Below the pieces are notes generated by a model. That model saw nothing but the letters and a program-made list of their open reading frames with translations. It was not told the origin of the DNA and made no database searches. The translations under genes were made by a program, and so were the position numbers. Shown here piece by piece: positions 28,988-38,730 of a stretch of DNA of 64,000 nucleotides (the first letter of the stretch is position 1; each line of letters begins with the position of its first letter). Source of the stretch: an uncultured Alphaproteobacteria bacterium (lineage in GTDB: Bacteria > Pseudomonadota > Alphaproteobacteria > Rhodobacterales > Rhodobacteraceae); the NCBI GenBank assembly GCA_902573735.1, contig CACGLH010000001.1:1-64000 (forward strand). The letters run 5' to 3'.

Positions 28988-30202
28988 ATGTTTAAATTAA
29001 ATTTTATCTTAAAAATTGTAACTATTCTTCTATTAGTTGTGTTTCCTCAAAGCAGATTATTATTTGCAAGTAATTTGTACGTAAATTGTGGGGGGGACTT
29101 TAAATCATTTTTAAGAAATATAGGTGATGTTGCCATTGATAAAGGTATTAATAAAAATGATGTACTCCTTGTTTTAAAAAACAGTCAAAGATCCAAAAAA
29201 GTAATCTCTTTAGATAGGAAGCAAAGTACTTTTAGATTAAGTTTTACCGATTTTTCAAAAAAAGCTATCAATACCTATAGGTTAAAAAATGGTAAAAAAA
29301 ATATTGAGAAATATAAAGAATTATTTCAAATAGCAAAATCGAAATATGGAGTTCCTCCAGAAGTAATTACGGCCTTCTGGGCTATGGAAACAGATTTTGG
29401 TGCAGTACAAGGTGATATTCATACATTTAGTGCACTAGCGACTTTGGCGCATGATTGTAGAAGGCCTGAAATGTTTCAACCAGAGTATATAGCAGCAATT
29501 AATTTATTTTCTAAAGGTATCATAGACTTAAAGACAACTGGAGCATGGGCTGGAGAAGTAGGTCAAGTTCAAATGCTTCCATCTGACATTTTAAAATTTG
29601 GCAAAGATGGTGATAATGATGGTTTTATAGATTTAAAGAAAAGTCCTGAAGATGCTATATTAACAGCAGCAGCTCTGATTTCAGAATTGGGATGGGAACC
29701 AAATCAACCATGGATAGAAGAAGTAATAATAGATGATAAAAACTTTCCTTGGAAAGAAGCTGGTTTTGGGCGTGATCGGAAAATTAGTTCTTGGAAAAAA
29801 CTTGGTATTATTTCAAGAAATAAAAAATTTATGGCTAGTGATAACACAAAAGCAACTCTTTTATTACCTCAGGGTTTAAAAGGACCAAAATTTTTAGCTT
29901 ATTCAAATTATAATATCTATTTAAAGTGGAATGATAGTTTTATATATACTGTGACAGCAGCTCACCTTGCATCAAGATTTTCAGGACAAAAAAAATTCCT
30001 TAGTAATAAACCTGATAAAATACTTTCTCTTGAAAAAATGATAAAATTACAAAATATATTACAATCTAATGGTTATAATGTTGGAAAAGTTGATGGAATA
30101 CTAGGTCGTCAAACTAGGCAAAGTGTTAGAACTATTCAAATTAAATTAGGTCTTCCTGCAGATAGTTGGCCAACAGATGATCTACTTAATATTTTAAACT
30201 AG
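28988..30202 (+). CDS. mltB: Lytic murein transglycosylase, MltB family, with peptidoglycan-binding domain
   Basis: This enzyme cleaves glycan strands to 1,6-anhydromuropeptides. A signal peptide (hydrophobic 9-20, ending LLFAS) is followed by an SLT-type catalytic domain with catalytic E134 in AFWAMETDFGAVQGD, GAWAGEVGQVQMLPSDIL and a DGDNDGFIDL loop. The C-terminal 60 residues are a PG_binding_1 repeat (LQNILQSNGYNVGKVDGILG, RQSVRTIQIKLGLP). At 404 residues the architecture matches the alphaproteobacterial MltB type. No lipobox cysteine is visible, so it is probably soluble periplasmic. It is 12 bases downstream of dapB, suggesting co-expression of cell-wall precursor supply and turnover. 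Its stop overlaps the convergent Nudix gene by 4 bases. Confidence 0.93.
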   Translation: MFKLNFILKIVTILLLVVFPQSRLLFASNLYVNCGGDFKSFLRNIGDVAIDKGINKNDVLLVLKNSQRSKKVISLDRKQSTFRLSFTDFSKKAINTYRLKNGKKNIEKYKELFQIAKSKYGVPPEVITAFWAMETDFGAVQGDIHTFSALATLAHDCRRPEMFQPEYIAAINLFSKGIIDLKTTGAWAGEVGQVQMLPSDILKFGKDGDNDGFIDLKKSPEDAILTAAALISELGWEPNQPWIEEVIIDDKNFPWKEAGFGRDRKISSWKKLGIISRNKKFMASDNTKATLLLPQGLKGPKFLAYSNYNIYLKWNDSFIYTVTAAHLASRFSGQKKFLSNKPDKILSLEKMIKLQNILQSNGYNVGKVDGILGRQTRQSVRTIQIKLGLPADSWPTDDLLNILN

Positions 30203-30645
30203 GACTTTAAACCAAAATAATTTTTTACAAAAATACGATCACCAGGACTTTCAAGAAAAAGAATTGAATCTCTGGGCTTCATTAATATTGCTTTATGCCC
30301 TTTTTCTAATGGTGATGTTAAATTATACAAACCTTTACAAAGGTAGATATGGCAAACCTTTTGTGCCCATTTACTATATTCTGGCATGTAAACAAATCTA
30401 TGAAAGAAACCTAAACGATTAATTGGTTGTATTTTCCATCCAGTTTCTTCATATACTTCTCTTACAAGTGCTGTAATATAATGCTCTCCTTTATCTATAC
30501 CACCTCCTGGAAGTTGGATTTCTTTTTCATTTTGTTCAGTAAGTAAGATATTATCATTAACTTTAATTATACCGTATATTCCTGGTCTATAGTAGTATTT
30601 TACATTTTTTTTTACTGGTTCGCCTATTCTAATCATATATTTCAC
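30199..30645 (-). CDS. Nudix hydrolase
   Basis: The 148-residue protein has a perfect Nudix box, GX5EX7REUXEEXGU, at GGIDKGEHYITALVREVYEE followed by TGW, preceded by LPGG. These enzymes hydrolyse nucleoside diphosphates linked to another group. Around the box: PGIYGIIKVNDNILLTEQNE (strand pair) and a C-terminal ESPGDRIFVKNYFG. Substrate specificity cannot be read from the sequence. It is divergent from hslO with 66 bases between and convergent with mltB, overlapping it by 4 bases. Confidence 0.92.
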   Translation of the reverse strand: MKYMIRIGEPVKKNVKYYYRPGIYGIIKVNDNILLTEQNEKEIQLPGGGIDKGEHYITALVREVYEETGWKIQPINRLGFFHRFVYMPEYSKWAQKVCHIYLCKGLYNLTSPLEKGHKAILMKPRDSILFLESPGDRIFVKNYFGLKS

Positions 30646-30711
30646 TTGTTTTATTTTAACATAATTATTAACAAATATCAGTGTTTAGTCTTACCAAAAT
30701 TGTAAATAGTA

Positions 30712-31689
30712 ATGAGTAATAACAAAAAAATAGAATACGATAAAGTAATGTCTTTTCAATTTGATGATTTACCTATTAGGGGAAGAATTTGTCAAACTTC
30801 AAGGTCACTAAATAAAATAATTTCTCAACATAATTACCCTCCAGAGATTTCAAAATTGTTAGGAGAAACTATCGTTTTAAATATCTTAATGGCCGATTCT
30901 ATTAAACTTAAACACAAGTTATCTCTACAGGTACATGGAAATAAAGATTTAAAATTGATAGCTTCTGATTTTGTTATTCCAAAACCTCCCCAAACTATAT
31001 CATTTATAAGAGGTTATGCTAAATTTAATAAGGAGTTAAATTTTTATTCTAATAAAGTTAAGGATCTTATTGGTGATGGATACTTTGCTACTATCCTTGA
31101 CCAAGGTGATGGAAATTTACCATATAAAGGTATTTCTAATTTAAACGAAAATAGCTTAAAAAAATCAGCAGAAGAATTTTTTAAAAATTCTGAACAATTA
31201 GATACCAAATTTAATATTCTTGTACAAAAAATTTCTAATAAAAAAGAAAAAATTAAATTTAAAGGTATTGGAATTATGTTACAACTTTTGCCTCAGGAAG
31301 AAAAATTTAATAACTTTAATAAAAGTGTGAAAAGTTATAAGGAATTATCCGAATTTGTTAAAAATAAAATTTTTGATAATAAGGATTGTTGGAATAAAAT
31401 TTCCTGTCTTTTTGAAAATCATATTTTTTCTAAAAAAAATAATTTTAAGGATATAATTTCTGATTTGTTATTACAAAGTTTCCAAGAGAATAACATTAGA
31501 GTATTTGAAGAGAAGGAATTTGATTTTGGATGTAGCTGTAGTGTTGATAAAGTTAAACAAACTATGTCGATATATTCAGTGAAAGAAATTGATTTAATGA
31601 CCAATGATTTAGGTAAAGTAACAGCAGATTGTCAATTTTGTGGGGCTAAATATATACTTAGTCCATCTGAATTAGGATATAGAAACTAA
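30712..31689 (+). CDS. hslO: Redox-regulated chaperone Hsp33
   Basis: Hsp33 is a holdase switched on by oxidation of a zinc-binding cysteine centre. The 325-residue protein has the C-terminal zinc motif: C274 and C276 in FGCSCSVDKV and C307 and C310 in DCQFCGAKY, fitting the CXC...CXXC rule. N-terminal blocks include RGRICQTSRSLNKII, LLGETIVLNILMAD and VHGNKDLKLIASD. At 325 residues it is somewhat longer than the E. coli protein (292), as is common in Alphaproteobacteria. It heads a plus-strand run with a CoA-type Nudix gene and the CCA-adding gene. Confidence 0.93.
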   Translation: MSNNKKIEYDKVMSFQFDDLPIRGRICQTSRSLNKIISQHNYPPEISKLLGETIVLNILMADSIKLKHKLSLQVHGNKDLKLIASDFVIPKPPQTISFIRGYAKFNKELNFYSNKVKDLIGDGYFATILDQGDGNLPYKGISNLNENSLKKSAEEFFKNSEQLDTKFNILVQKISNKKEKIKFKGIGIMLQLLPQEEKFNNFNKSVKSYKELSEFVKNKIFDNKDCWNKISCLFENHIFSKKNNFKDIISDLLLQSFQENNIRVFEEKEFDFGCSCSVDKVKQTMSIYSVKEIDLMTNDLGKVTADCQFCGAKYILSPSELGYRN

Positions 31690-31707
31690 ATTAGTTATAG
31701 GACACAC

Positions 31708-32343
31708 TTGAAAAACATTTCAATTTTAAAGAAAATTCAGTTTAGTTTAAAAGAATTTAATCAGTATAAACAATTAAATTTTCCGCCAGAAAAATTCACT
31801 TCAGATTTTCATTTTGTCTACAGCGAAAAATTCAAATATGAACGAAGGAGTTATCGAAAAGCTACAGTTTTTTTTCTTTTAAGAGAGGTAGAAGAAACTT
31901 TGTATGTAGTTTTCACTAGGAGATCAAAAAATCTATCTTCTCATCCGGGTCAAATATCTTTCCCTGGTGGAAGAATTGACAAAGATGATCCTACTATTGT
32001 GGATGCTGGATTAAGAGAGGTAGAGGAAGAAATTGGTATTAAAAAAGAAAACATTGAAACTCTTGGGTTACTTCCACCGCACGAAACGGTAAGTCAATTT
32101 ATAATATATCCATTTGTGGGATTTATCAAAAAACCAACTTCATTTTTCATTAACAAAAATGAAGTCGAAGAATTATTTTTTGTTCCACTTTTTTTTCTTC
32201 TTAACAATGAAAATATGCAATATCATGAATTCTCTCAAAATAAACAACGTGGGGGTTATTTTGCAGTGCCCTATGGTCCATATTATATTTGGGGAGCAAC
32301 TGCTAGAATTATAAAAAGTTTTGTTGAAAAATATCAAAGTTAA
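31708..32343 (+). CDS. nudL: CoA pyrophosphatase-type Nudix hydrolase
   Basis: The 211-residue Nudix protein carries the extra CoA-pyrophosphatase element LSSHPGQISFPGGRID directly before the Nudix box, and FTRRSKNL before that. The box reads GRIDKDDPTIVDAGLREVEE then EIGI, with one more residue than the strict consensus, as is typical of the CoA branch. It probably hydrolyses CoA or oxidised CoA to 3',5'-ADP and phosphopantetheine. The C-terminal PYGPYYIWGATARII is also typical. The start is TTG at 31708 (MKNISILKK), 18 bases after hslO. The CCA-adding gene follows 4 bases after its stop, a pairing common in Alphaproteobacteria. Confidence 0.88.
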   Translation: MKNISILKKIQFSLKEFNQYKQLNFPPEKFTSDFHFVYSEKFKYERRSYRKATVFFLLREVEETLYVVFTRRSKNLSSHPGQISFPGGRIDKDDPTIVDAGLREVEEEIGIKKENIETLGLLPPHETVSQFIIYPFVGFIKKPTSFFINKNEVEELFFVPLFFLLNNENMQYHEFSQNKQRGGYFAVPYGPYYIWGATARIIKSFVEKYQS

Positions 32344-32347
32344 AAAA

Positions 32348-33622
32348 ATGAATTCTCTACAACAGAATAATTTTATCAAAGCACCATTTGATATTTCTTG
32401 GTTATTAGAAAAAGATATTTTAAGAATTTCAAAAATTTTAACTTCAAGGGGTGCAAATCTTTACGCTGTAGGAGGAAGTGTGAGAGCCTCGTATTGGAAA
32501 GAAGAGTTTGATAATATAGATTTTGCTATAAATATAACCCCTCATGAAGTTAAAGAATTATTAAAGAATATCAGATGTACTATAATACAGACTGGGATTG
32601 AATATGGTACATTATCGGTGATAATAAATAAAAAACTATTTGAAATTACTAGTTTTAGAAAAGATATTGAAACATTTGGACGAAAAGCGATTGTTAAATA
32701 CACAAATTGTATAAAACAAGATGCTAAGAGAAGGGATTTTACTTTTAATGCTATATATCTAAATATGAAAGGTGAAATAGTAGATCCCCTTGGTAATTTC
32801 TCAGATTTAGCTAAAGGGAAAGTAAAATTTGTAGGAGATCCCAAAAAAAGAATATTAGAAGATCATCTTCGAATTTTAAGATTTTTTCGCTTTCTAAGTA
32901 AATACCCTTTACAAAATAAACGGGTAAATTTTAGAACTTTAAAAACAATTAATGAAACTAAAGACCTAGTAAAAAAACTTAGTAAAGAAAGAATATGGAG
33001 AGAGTTTAAAATGATACTTTCTAGCGATGGTGCTAGTTTAGCATTAAGATTTATGAATGAAACTGGGGTATTAAAAGTTTTGTTTCCAAGTTTTACTTTA
33101 AAAAGAGCCATAAATCTTATTGCACTAGAAGAAATATTTATAAAAAAAATATTTAAAGATGTTAGTTGCAATAATTTTGAATTTAAAAATCCAATTTTGA
33201 GATTAAGCATATTGTTAAAAAATCAACAGAAACCTATACAAGAAGTACTTAGTCTTAATAGAAATGAAATTAAGATGTTTAACTTTTATAATAAATTTGA
33301 AAAATATTCTAAAAACTTCAAATCTTTAGGTTTTAATTTCGGTCAAAAAAATGGATTAAGTCTTTTATTACTTTACATAGCTAAAAAGAAAAATTTTGAT
33401 ATTTATATAAAATCAAAAAAGTTCGAGCAAAAATTATTACGTTATTTTGGAGAAATAACGGTTGGTGCTAAAGCTATGAAAAATTTTCCAGTAAATGGGA
33501 ATGATCTAAGTAAAATGGGTTATTCCGGTAAAGCAATAGGATCAATTTTAGAAAGATTAAAAAAAACTTGGATAGATTCTGATTTTAAGCTTAACAAAAA
33601 ACAATTATTGTTAAAATTATAA
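32348..33622 (+). CDS. cca: CCA tRNA nucleotidyltransferase-like protein with altered DxD motif
   Basis: Class II nucleotidyltransferase that adds or repairs the tRNA 3' CCA, or a poly(A) polymerase relative. Seen: LYAVGGSVRASYWKEE, FRKDIETFGR, the RRDFTFNAIYLNM motif, DPLGNFSDL, KFVGDPKKRILEDHLRILRF and the C-terminal KAIGSILERLKKTW. Two active-site positions differ from the usual: GGxVRD reads GGSVRA, and DxD reads N56-I57-D58 (AAT ATA GAT), so the first metal-binding Asp is Asn. I start it at ATG 32348 (MNSLQQNNF), four bases after the nudL stop; a TTG 27 bases upstream would overlap nudL. Length 424 residues is normal. The tRNA-Lys gene in this window encodes its own CCA. Confidence 0.88.
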   Translation: MNSLQQNNFIKAPFDISWLLEKDILRISKILTSRGANLYAVGGSVRASYWKEEFDNIDFAINITPHEVKELLKNIRCTIIQTGIEYGTLSVIINKKLFEITSFRKDIETFGRKAIVKYTNCIKQDAKRRDFTFNAIYLNMKGEIVDPLGNFSDLAKGKVKFVGDPKKRILEDHLRILRFFRFLSKYPLQNKRVNFRTLKTINETKDLVKKLSKERIWREFKMILSSDGASLALRFMNETGVLKVLFPSFTLKRAINLIALEEIFIKKIFKDVSCNNFEFKNPILRLSILLKNQQKPIQEVLSLNRNEIKMFNFYNKFEKYSKNFKSLGFNFGQKNGLSLLLLYIAKKKNFDIYIKSKKFEQKLLRYFGEITVGAKAMKNFPVNGNDLSKMGYSGKAIGSILERLKKTWIDSDFKLNKKQLLLKL

Positions 33623-33623
33623 A

Positions 33624-34526
33624 CTAGGGCCATTTCGCAATAGGTGGTAAACTCATTAATACTGCCTCAGGATTATGACCAGTTTGAAGACCAAATTGTG
33701 TTCCTCTATCATAAACAAGATTGAACTCAGCGTATCTTCCCCTCTTTATAAGTTGCCATTCTCTTTCTTCTGAAGTCCAAGGTTTTTTCATGTGATGTTT
33801 TGTGATTGCAGAAAAAGTATCAAGAAATGCTTTTCCTACACTTTTGACAAAAGTAAAATCTTTTTGCCAATTCTCTGTATTTAGATCATCAAAAAAAATT
33901 CCACCAACTCCTCTGGGTTCATTCCAATGTTTGATCATAAAGTATTCATCTGCCCAATTTTTGAATTTTGTATAATATTCTTTATCAGCCTTATCGCACA
34001 CTTTTTTTAGCTCATTGTGAAAGTATCTGGTGTCCTCTTCATTTTCTACCATAGGATTTAAATCTGATCCCCCTCCAAACCAGCTCATACCCTTAGTCCA
34101 AAACATTCTTGTATTCATGTGAACAGCAGGAGTCTTTGGAGACTGCATATGTGCAACTAGGCTTATTCCAGAAGCCCAAAACTGAGGATCTTCTTTTAAA
34201 CCTGGTATATTATGCCTAGATGATAAACTTTTTTGAGCTAAAGGTTCTAGATTTCCATAAACAGTTGAAACATTTACACCAACCTTTTCAAAAACTCTTC
34301 CATCTCTCATTACAGACATAATGCCACCACCTCCATCTTCCCCATTTTTACTTTTTCTAAAAGTTTGTTTTTTTTCAAATTTTCCAGGTGGTCTTGAAGA
34401 AAATTCTCCTGAATCTTTTAATATTTCAATTTTTTCAAAATCTTCGCATATCATATCTCTCAATTCTTCGAACCATTCTTTTGCAATTTGCTTTTCACTA
34501 TCCCCGACAATTTCTCTTGTTTCCAT
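33624..34526 (-). CDS. hemF: Oxygen-dependent coproporphyrinogen III oxidase
   Basis: HemF oxidatively decarboxylates coproporphyrinogen III to protoporphyrinogen IX using O2, which marks aerobic haem synthesis. The 300-residue protein has GKNEDGGG-like GGGIMSVMRDGRVFEKVGVN, SLVAHMQSPKTPAVHMN, WFGGGSDLNPM, HWNEPRGVGGIFFDDL and the C-terminal YDRGTQFGLQTG with LMSLPP. Length and all blocks are normal. It is convergent with cca (the two ends are 1 base apart) and divergent from tlyA with 86 bases between. Confidence 0.96.
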   Translation of the reverse strand: METREIVGDSEKQIAKEWFEELRDMICEDFEKIEILKDSGEFSSRPPGKFEKKQTFRKSKNGEDGGGGIMSVMRDGRVFEKVGVNVSTVYGNLEPLAQKSLSSRHNIPGLKEDPQFWASGISLVAHMQSPKTPAVHMNTRMFWTKGMSWFGGGSDLNPMVENEEDTRYFHNELKKVCDKADKEYYTKFKNWADEYFMIKHWNEPRGVGGIFFDDLNTENWQKDFTFVKSVGKAFLDTFSAITKHHMKKPWTSEEREWQLIKRGRYAEFNLVYDRGTQFGLQTGHNPEAVLMSLPPIAKWP

Positions 34527-34612
34527 GCTGGTATCCTTTGAAAAATTTTTTTAATTCTTTATTTATGATAGTACTTAATCTTTTATTTATTCAAAAGAAA
34601 TAACTTAATTTA

Positions 34613-35371
34613 ATGTCAAAAGTAAATTACAGACCACATAAAAAAAATTTAAGGTTAGATTTAACACTATATAATCTAGGATTCACTGAAAGTAGAGCCA
34701 AAGCGATAGATCTTATAAAGCAAGGAAAAGTATTTGTTAATTCAAAAATTGTCGAAAAAAATTCTTATTTGGTAAATAAAGAGGATAAAATTTATGTAAA
34801 AAAAGATGTTAAACAGTGGGTAAGCCGAGGCGCAATAAAATTGCTATACGCTCTAGAAAAATTTGATTTAGATGTAACTGGAAAAATTGTTTATGATATA
34901 GGAGCCTCAACAGGAGGCTTTACAGAAGTTTGTATAGAAAAGGGTGCAAAACTAGTTTATTCGATTGATGTTGGTACAAATCAATTACATGAAAAATTGA
35001 AAAATGATAAAAGAGTAATAAATATTTCGTCTACTGACATCAGGTCAATTAGAGAGTTAAATTTATCTAACCCACAAATAATGGTAATTGACTTGTCCTT
35101 CATATCTGTAACAAAGGCATTACCATTTGTTATGTCCAAAGTACAAAAGGATACAAAAATGATATGTTTAATAAAACCTCAATTTGAACTATCAAAAAAA
35201 CAATTGAATAAAAATGGCATAGTAAAGAATGAAGAGTATATTAAAGATGTAATATTAAAGATAAAACAGTTTTTTACTGAACTTAAATGGGCCTTTATTG
35301 ATATAAAAGAGAGTCCGATAGTTGGTAGATCAGGAAATAAAGAATTTCTACTGTACGCAAAGAAGCAATGA
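34613..35371 (+). CDS. tlyA: TlyA-family rRNA methyltransferase (S4 + FtsJ-like)
   Basis: This is a 2'-O-methyltransferase of the TlyA/hemolysin family, which modifies 16S and 23S rRNA. The N-terminal S4 RNA-binding domain (about 14-75) contains LYNLGFTESRAKAIDLIKQG and KVFVNSKIV. The FtsJ-like domain then starts at WVSRGAIKLLYALEKF with SAM motif I YDIGASTGGFTEVCIEKGA (about 98-116) and YSIDVGTNQL. The LIKPQFELSKKQ segment carries the catalytic-type Lys. At 252 residues the length is typical. In many Alphaproteobacteria it follows dxs, which is not present here. It is convergent with aroC, 4 bases apart. Confidence 0.92.
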   Translation: MSKVNYRPHKKNLRLDLTLYNLGFTESRAKAIDLIKQGKVFVNSKIVEKNSYLVNKEDKIYVKKDVKQWVSRGAIKLLYALEKFDLDVTGKIVYDIGASTGGFTEVCIEKGAKLVYSIDVGTNQLHEKLKNDKRVINISSTDIRSIRELNLSNPQIMVIDLSFISVTKALPFVMSKVQKDTKMICLIKPQFELSKKQLNKNGIVKNEEYIKDVILKIKQFFTELKWAFIDIKESPIVGRSGNKEFLLYAKKQ

Positions 35372-35375
35372 AGAT

Positions 35376-36458
35376 TTAACCAATTTGCCCTCTATTTATT
35401 AAATATTGATCTAACAGAACACATGCCATCATGGCTTCACCTACAGGTACTGCTCTTATTCCAACACATGGGTCATGCCTTCCAGTTGTTTGAATTTGAA
35501 CATTATCGTAATTTTCATTTACAGTGTTTTTTGTTTTCAGAATTGATGAAGTTGGTTTTACTGCAAATCTAGTGATCAAATCCTGCCCAGTAGAAATTCC
35601 TCCTAAAATTCCTCCAGAATTGTTAGATTCATAAATAGGTAAATTTGTTTTATTTGACCTAATTTCGTCAGCATTTTCATCTCCAGTGAGAGTAGCTGAA
35701 TTCATTCCTTCCCCAATCTCAACTCCTTTTACAGCATTAATAGACATCATAGCAGCAGCAATTTGAGTATCTAATTTATTGTAAATCGGTGCTCCAATAC
35801 CTGCTGGAAGGTTTTTTGCAATTACTTCGATTATTGCCCCAACAGAATTTCCATCTTTACGAATTTTTCTCAAATAGAGGGACCAATTATCAACTATTTC
35901 TTTATCTGGACACCAAAATGGATTTTTTGATATTTGTTTTTGATCAAAATTATTTTTGTTAATTTTTTTACTACCAATTTGTACCAAATAACCAAATATT
36001 TCTAGTTTGGGAATTATATTTTTTAAAGCAAGTCTCGCTACAGCACCTGCAGCTACCCTTGCTGCAGTTTCTCTTGCGGATGATCTGCCTCCACCTCTAT
36101 AATCTCGAATGCCATATTTTTGAAAGTATGTAATATCTGCATGACCAGGTCTAAATGAAGATGAAATTTTTGAGTAATCTTTTGACCTTTGGTCTACATT
36201 TTTAATCATTAATTGTATTGGAGTACCAGTAGTCTTACCTTCAAAAACACCTGACAAAATTTCAACATTATCCGGTTCTTTTCTTTGAGTAGTAAATTTA
36301 TTTTGACCTGGTTTTCTTTTATCTAAAAAATTTTGTATTTTTTTTTCAGTTAAATCAATCCTTGGAGGACAGCCATCAATAGTAACTCCTATTGCTTTTC
36401 CGTGACTTTCGCCCCATGTAGTAAACCGGTATAGATGGCCAAAGCTATTCATAGACAT
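35376..36458 (-). CDS. aroC: Chorismate synthase
   Basis: AroC converts 5-enolpyruvylshikimate-3-phosphate to chorismate with reduced FMN, the branch point for aromatic amino acids and quinones. The 360-residue protein opens with the signature [19 protein letters not shown] and ends with the third signature, [17 protein letters not shown]. The middle signature is [19 protein letters not shown]. All three catalytic regions are intact. The start could be ATG 36458 or ATG 36452 (MNSFGH). It lies 84 bases after petC on the same strand, but a shared transcript is uncertain. Confidence 0.97.
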   Translation of the reverse strand: MSMNSFGHLYRFTTWGESHGKAIGVTIDGCPPRIDLTEKKIQNFLDKRKPGQNKFTTQRKEPDNVEILSGVFEGKTTGTPIQLMIKNVDQRSKDYSKISSSFRPGHADITYFQKYGIRDYRGGGRSSARETAARVAAGAVARLALKNIIPKLEIFGYLVQIGSKKINKNNFDQKQISKNPFWCPDKEIVDNWSLYLRKIRKDGNSVGAIIEVIAKNLPAGIGAPIYNKLDTQIAAAMMSINAVKGVEIGEGMNSATLTGDENADEIRSNKTNLPIYESNNSGGILGGISTGQDLITRFAVKPTSSILKTKNTVNENYDNVQIQTTGRHDPCVGIRAVPVGEAMMACVLLDQYLINRGQIG

Positions 36459-36542
36459 AGTTTTACTCTTAAATCATATTAGAGTTATAAAAAACTTTAA
36501 TTTTACATTTTGATTATTACAGAAAATTTAAAAAAATAAAAA

Positions 36543-37361
36543 CTAAACTTGTTTTCTTTTTACATTTGCCCAAATTTTCTTATTTGTAAAATATAAAAGT
36601 ATAGCTAATACTATCAAGTAGGAAGCTGCTGTAAATCCAAACTCTTTTCTAGCGTTAAGTTTTGGTTCAGCAGCCCACATTAAAAATGCAGCAACATCTT
36701 TTGCTTGTTGATCAATTGTAGCTTCTGTTCCATCTATATATTCAACATCATCTCCCCATAAAGGCTGAGCCATACCAATCCATTTTCCTGGATAATATTT
36801 ATTTTCATACAATGTAACCCCGGCTTGTTCCTTTTCTTCACCAGTAAAGCCAGCTAATAAATTTACAATATACTCTGGTCCACCCATTCCTTTTATTAGT
36901 TGATTGATACCAGTACCATATGGTCCATGAAAACCGGCACGAGCTTTAGCAATAAGACTCAAATCAGGAGCGTTTTCAACACCTGATACAGGAAATTTAT
37001 CTGATGGTTTTCCATCTCTAAAGTCGTCAAGTTCAGAATCATATATTTCATACTGAGCAGCGTAAGCTTTAACTTGTTTCGGTTCTAACTCTGGTCCTCC
37101 TGGATCACCTAATGTTCTAAATGCCACCTGTTTCATTCCATGACATCCAGCGCATACCTCAGTATAAACTTGAAGACCTCTTTGTAATTGATTTCTATCA
37201 AAAGTTCCGAAGGGGCCTTCAAAAGAAAAGTCAACATCTTTAATTTTTTCTGCTTCACCTGCAGAGTGGGACTCATTTACAAATAAGGTAAAACACACAA
37301 AAATTAAAAAGATCACAGAGAATCTATTCATAATAAATTTCTTCTTTAAAAAAATTTCCAT
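36543..37361 (-). CDS. petC: Cytochrome c1 of the bc1 complex
   Basis: Cytochrome c1 passes electrons from the Rieske centre to soluble or membrane cytochrome c. The 272-residue protein has a signal peptide ([21 protein letters not shown], about 14-33), the haem c motif CAGCH at 70-74, the axial Met in [12 protein letters not shown] near residue 197, and a C-terminal membrane anchor (about 245-262) before [10 protein letters not shown]. It overlaps petB by one base as TAATG, so the two are translationally coupled. A second ATG at 37331 (MNRFSV) is an alternative start with an equally good signal peptide. Confidence 0.95.
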   Translation of the reverse strand: MEIFLKKKFIMNRFSVIFLIFVCFTLFVNESHSAGEAEKIKDVDFSFEGPFGTFDRNQLQRGLQVYTEVCAGCHGMKQVAFRTLGDPGGPELEPKQVKAYAAQYEIYDSELDDFRDGKPSDKFPVSGVENAPDLSLIAKARAGFHGPYGTGINQLIKGMGGPEYIVNLLAGFTGEEKEQAGVTLYENKYYPGKWIGMAQPLWGDDVEYIDGTEATIDQQAKDVAAFLMWAAEPKLNARKEFGFTAASYLIVLAILLYFTNKKIWANVKRKQV

Positions 37362-38716
37362 TATTCTGCGGGTACTGTATTGCCATCCAAACTATCAGAT
37401 TGTGAAGTCTTTTTCTTTTTGCTTGCTATGTTTACAGCTTCTTCAATTGTTTCTGGTTGCTTATCTGGAGTTTCTATTATGCCTAATATAGGTAATATAA
37501 GCAGAAAATATGCAAACCAGTACGCTGATCCAATTAAAGCTATTGTTGCATAAGGTTCTTCTGCAGGCATTGCACCGCACCACATAAGGACAATAAAATC
37601 AACTACTAATATAGCAAACCACCATTTAAATTGTGGTCTATATCTACCAGATCTAACAGATGATGTATCTAACCAAGGCGCAAGTGCCATTACAACTATT
37701 GCTCCAAACATTGCTATTACACCAAAAAGTTTAGCAGTTACTACTCCACCAGTTATAAAAGTAGTGAATTGTACAACCCATACATCTGCGGTAAATGCCC
37801 TCAAAATAGCGTAGAAAGGAAGCAAATACCATTCAGGAACAATGTGAGCAGGTGTAACTAAAGCATTAGCTTCAATATAATTGTCAGGATGACCTAGATA
37901 ATTAGGCATAAAAGCTACAACTGAAACAAATGCAATTAGTATTAAAACCAATGCGAACATATCTTTAATTACGTAGTATGGCCAAAAAGGTACAGTGTCT
38001 TTTTCTGCGTCTTCTTTTGAAGTTCTCCTAACTTCAACACCTGTTGGATTATTATTACCTGTTGTGTGAAATGCCCATATGTGCAAGATCACTAATCCTA
38101 GTATGACAAATGGCAACAAATAATGAAGACTGAAAAATCTATTTAATGTTGCATTATCTACTGCTGGACCTCCTAATAACCATGTTTGAAAGGGTTCACC
38201 TACAACTGGAATTGCTCCAAAAAGACTTGTGATAACAGTTGCTCCCCAAAATGACATTTGTCCCCAAGGTAAAACATAACCTAAGAATACGGTAGCCATC
38301 ATTGCTACATAAATTAACATTCCTAGAATCCAGGTTATCTCGCGAGGTTCTTTATATGAACCATAATACAAACCTCTAAAGATGTGCATATATACGGCTA
38401 TGAAAAATAAGGATGCACCATTAGCGTGAATATATCTGATTGCCCAACCAGCATTAACATTTCTCATAATATGTTCAACACTATTAAAAGCATTATCAAT
38501 ATGTGGTGTATAATGCATTACCAGAACTATTCCGGTAATTATTTGTAAAACAAGGCAAAAAGTTAATACAACACCCCAAATCCACATCCAATTCAAATTT
38601 TTTGGAGTAGGGATCATTAATGTATCATACATCAATCCGAAAATTGGAAGCCTTTTGTGCATCCATGTCTGAAATCCAGGCTTAGGTTTGTAATGATCGT
38701 GAGGAATTCCACCCAT
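37361..38716 (-). CDS. petB: Cytochrome b of the bc1 complex
   Basis: This is the quinol-oxidising and quinone-reducing membrane core of the bc1 complex. The 451-residue protein has eight hydrophobic helices. The first haem-ligand pair H97 and H111 is in [20 protein letters not shown], and the second pair sits in [19 protein letters not shown]. The Qo-site motif [15 protein letters not shown] and the early GWAIRY segment are intact. A charged C-terminal tail (about 420-451) is usual in Alphaproteobacteria. It lies between petA (14 bases upstream) and petC (1-base overlap). Confidence 0.97.
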   Translation of the reverse strand: MGGIPHDHYKPKPGFQTWMHKRLPIFGLMYDTLMIPTPKNLNWMWIWGVVLTFCLVLQIITGIVLVMHYTPHIDNAFNSVEHIMRNVNAGWAIRYIHANGASLFFIAVYMHIFRGLYYGSYKEPREITWILGMLIYVAMMATVFLGYVLPWGQMSFWGATVITSLFGAIPVVGEPFQTWLLGGPAVDNATLNRFFSLHYLLPFVILGLVILHIWAFHTTGNNNPTGVEVRRTSKEDAEKDTVPFWPYYVIKDMFALVLILIAFVSVVAFMPNYLGHPDNYIEANALVTPAHIVPEWYLLPFYAILRAFTADVWVVQFTTFITGGVVTAKLFGVIAMFGAIVVMALAPWLDTSSVRSGRYRPQFKWWFAILVVDFIVLMWCGAMPAEEPYATIALIGSAYWFAYFLLILPILGIIETPDKQPETIEEAVNIASKKKKTSQSDSLDGNTVPAE

Positions 38717-38730
38717 AACTTTTTTCCTTT

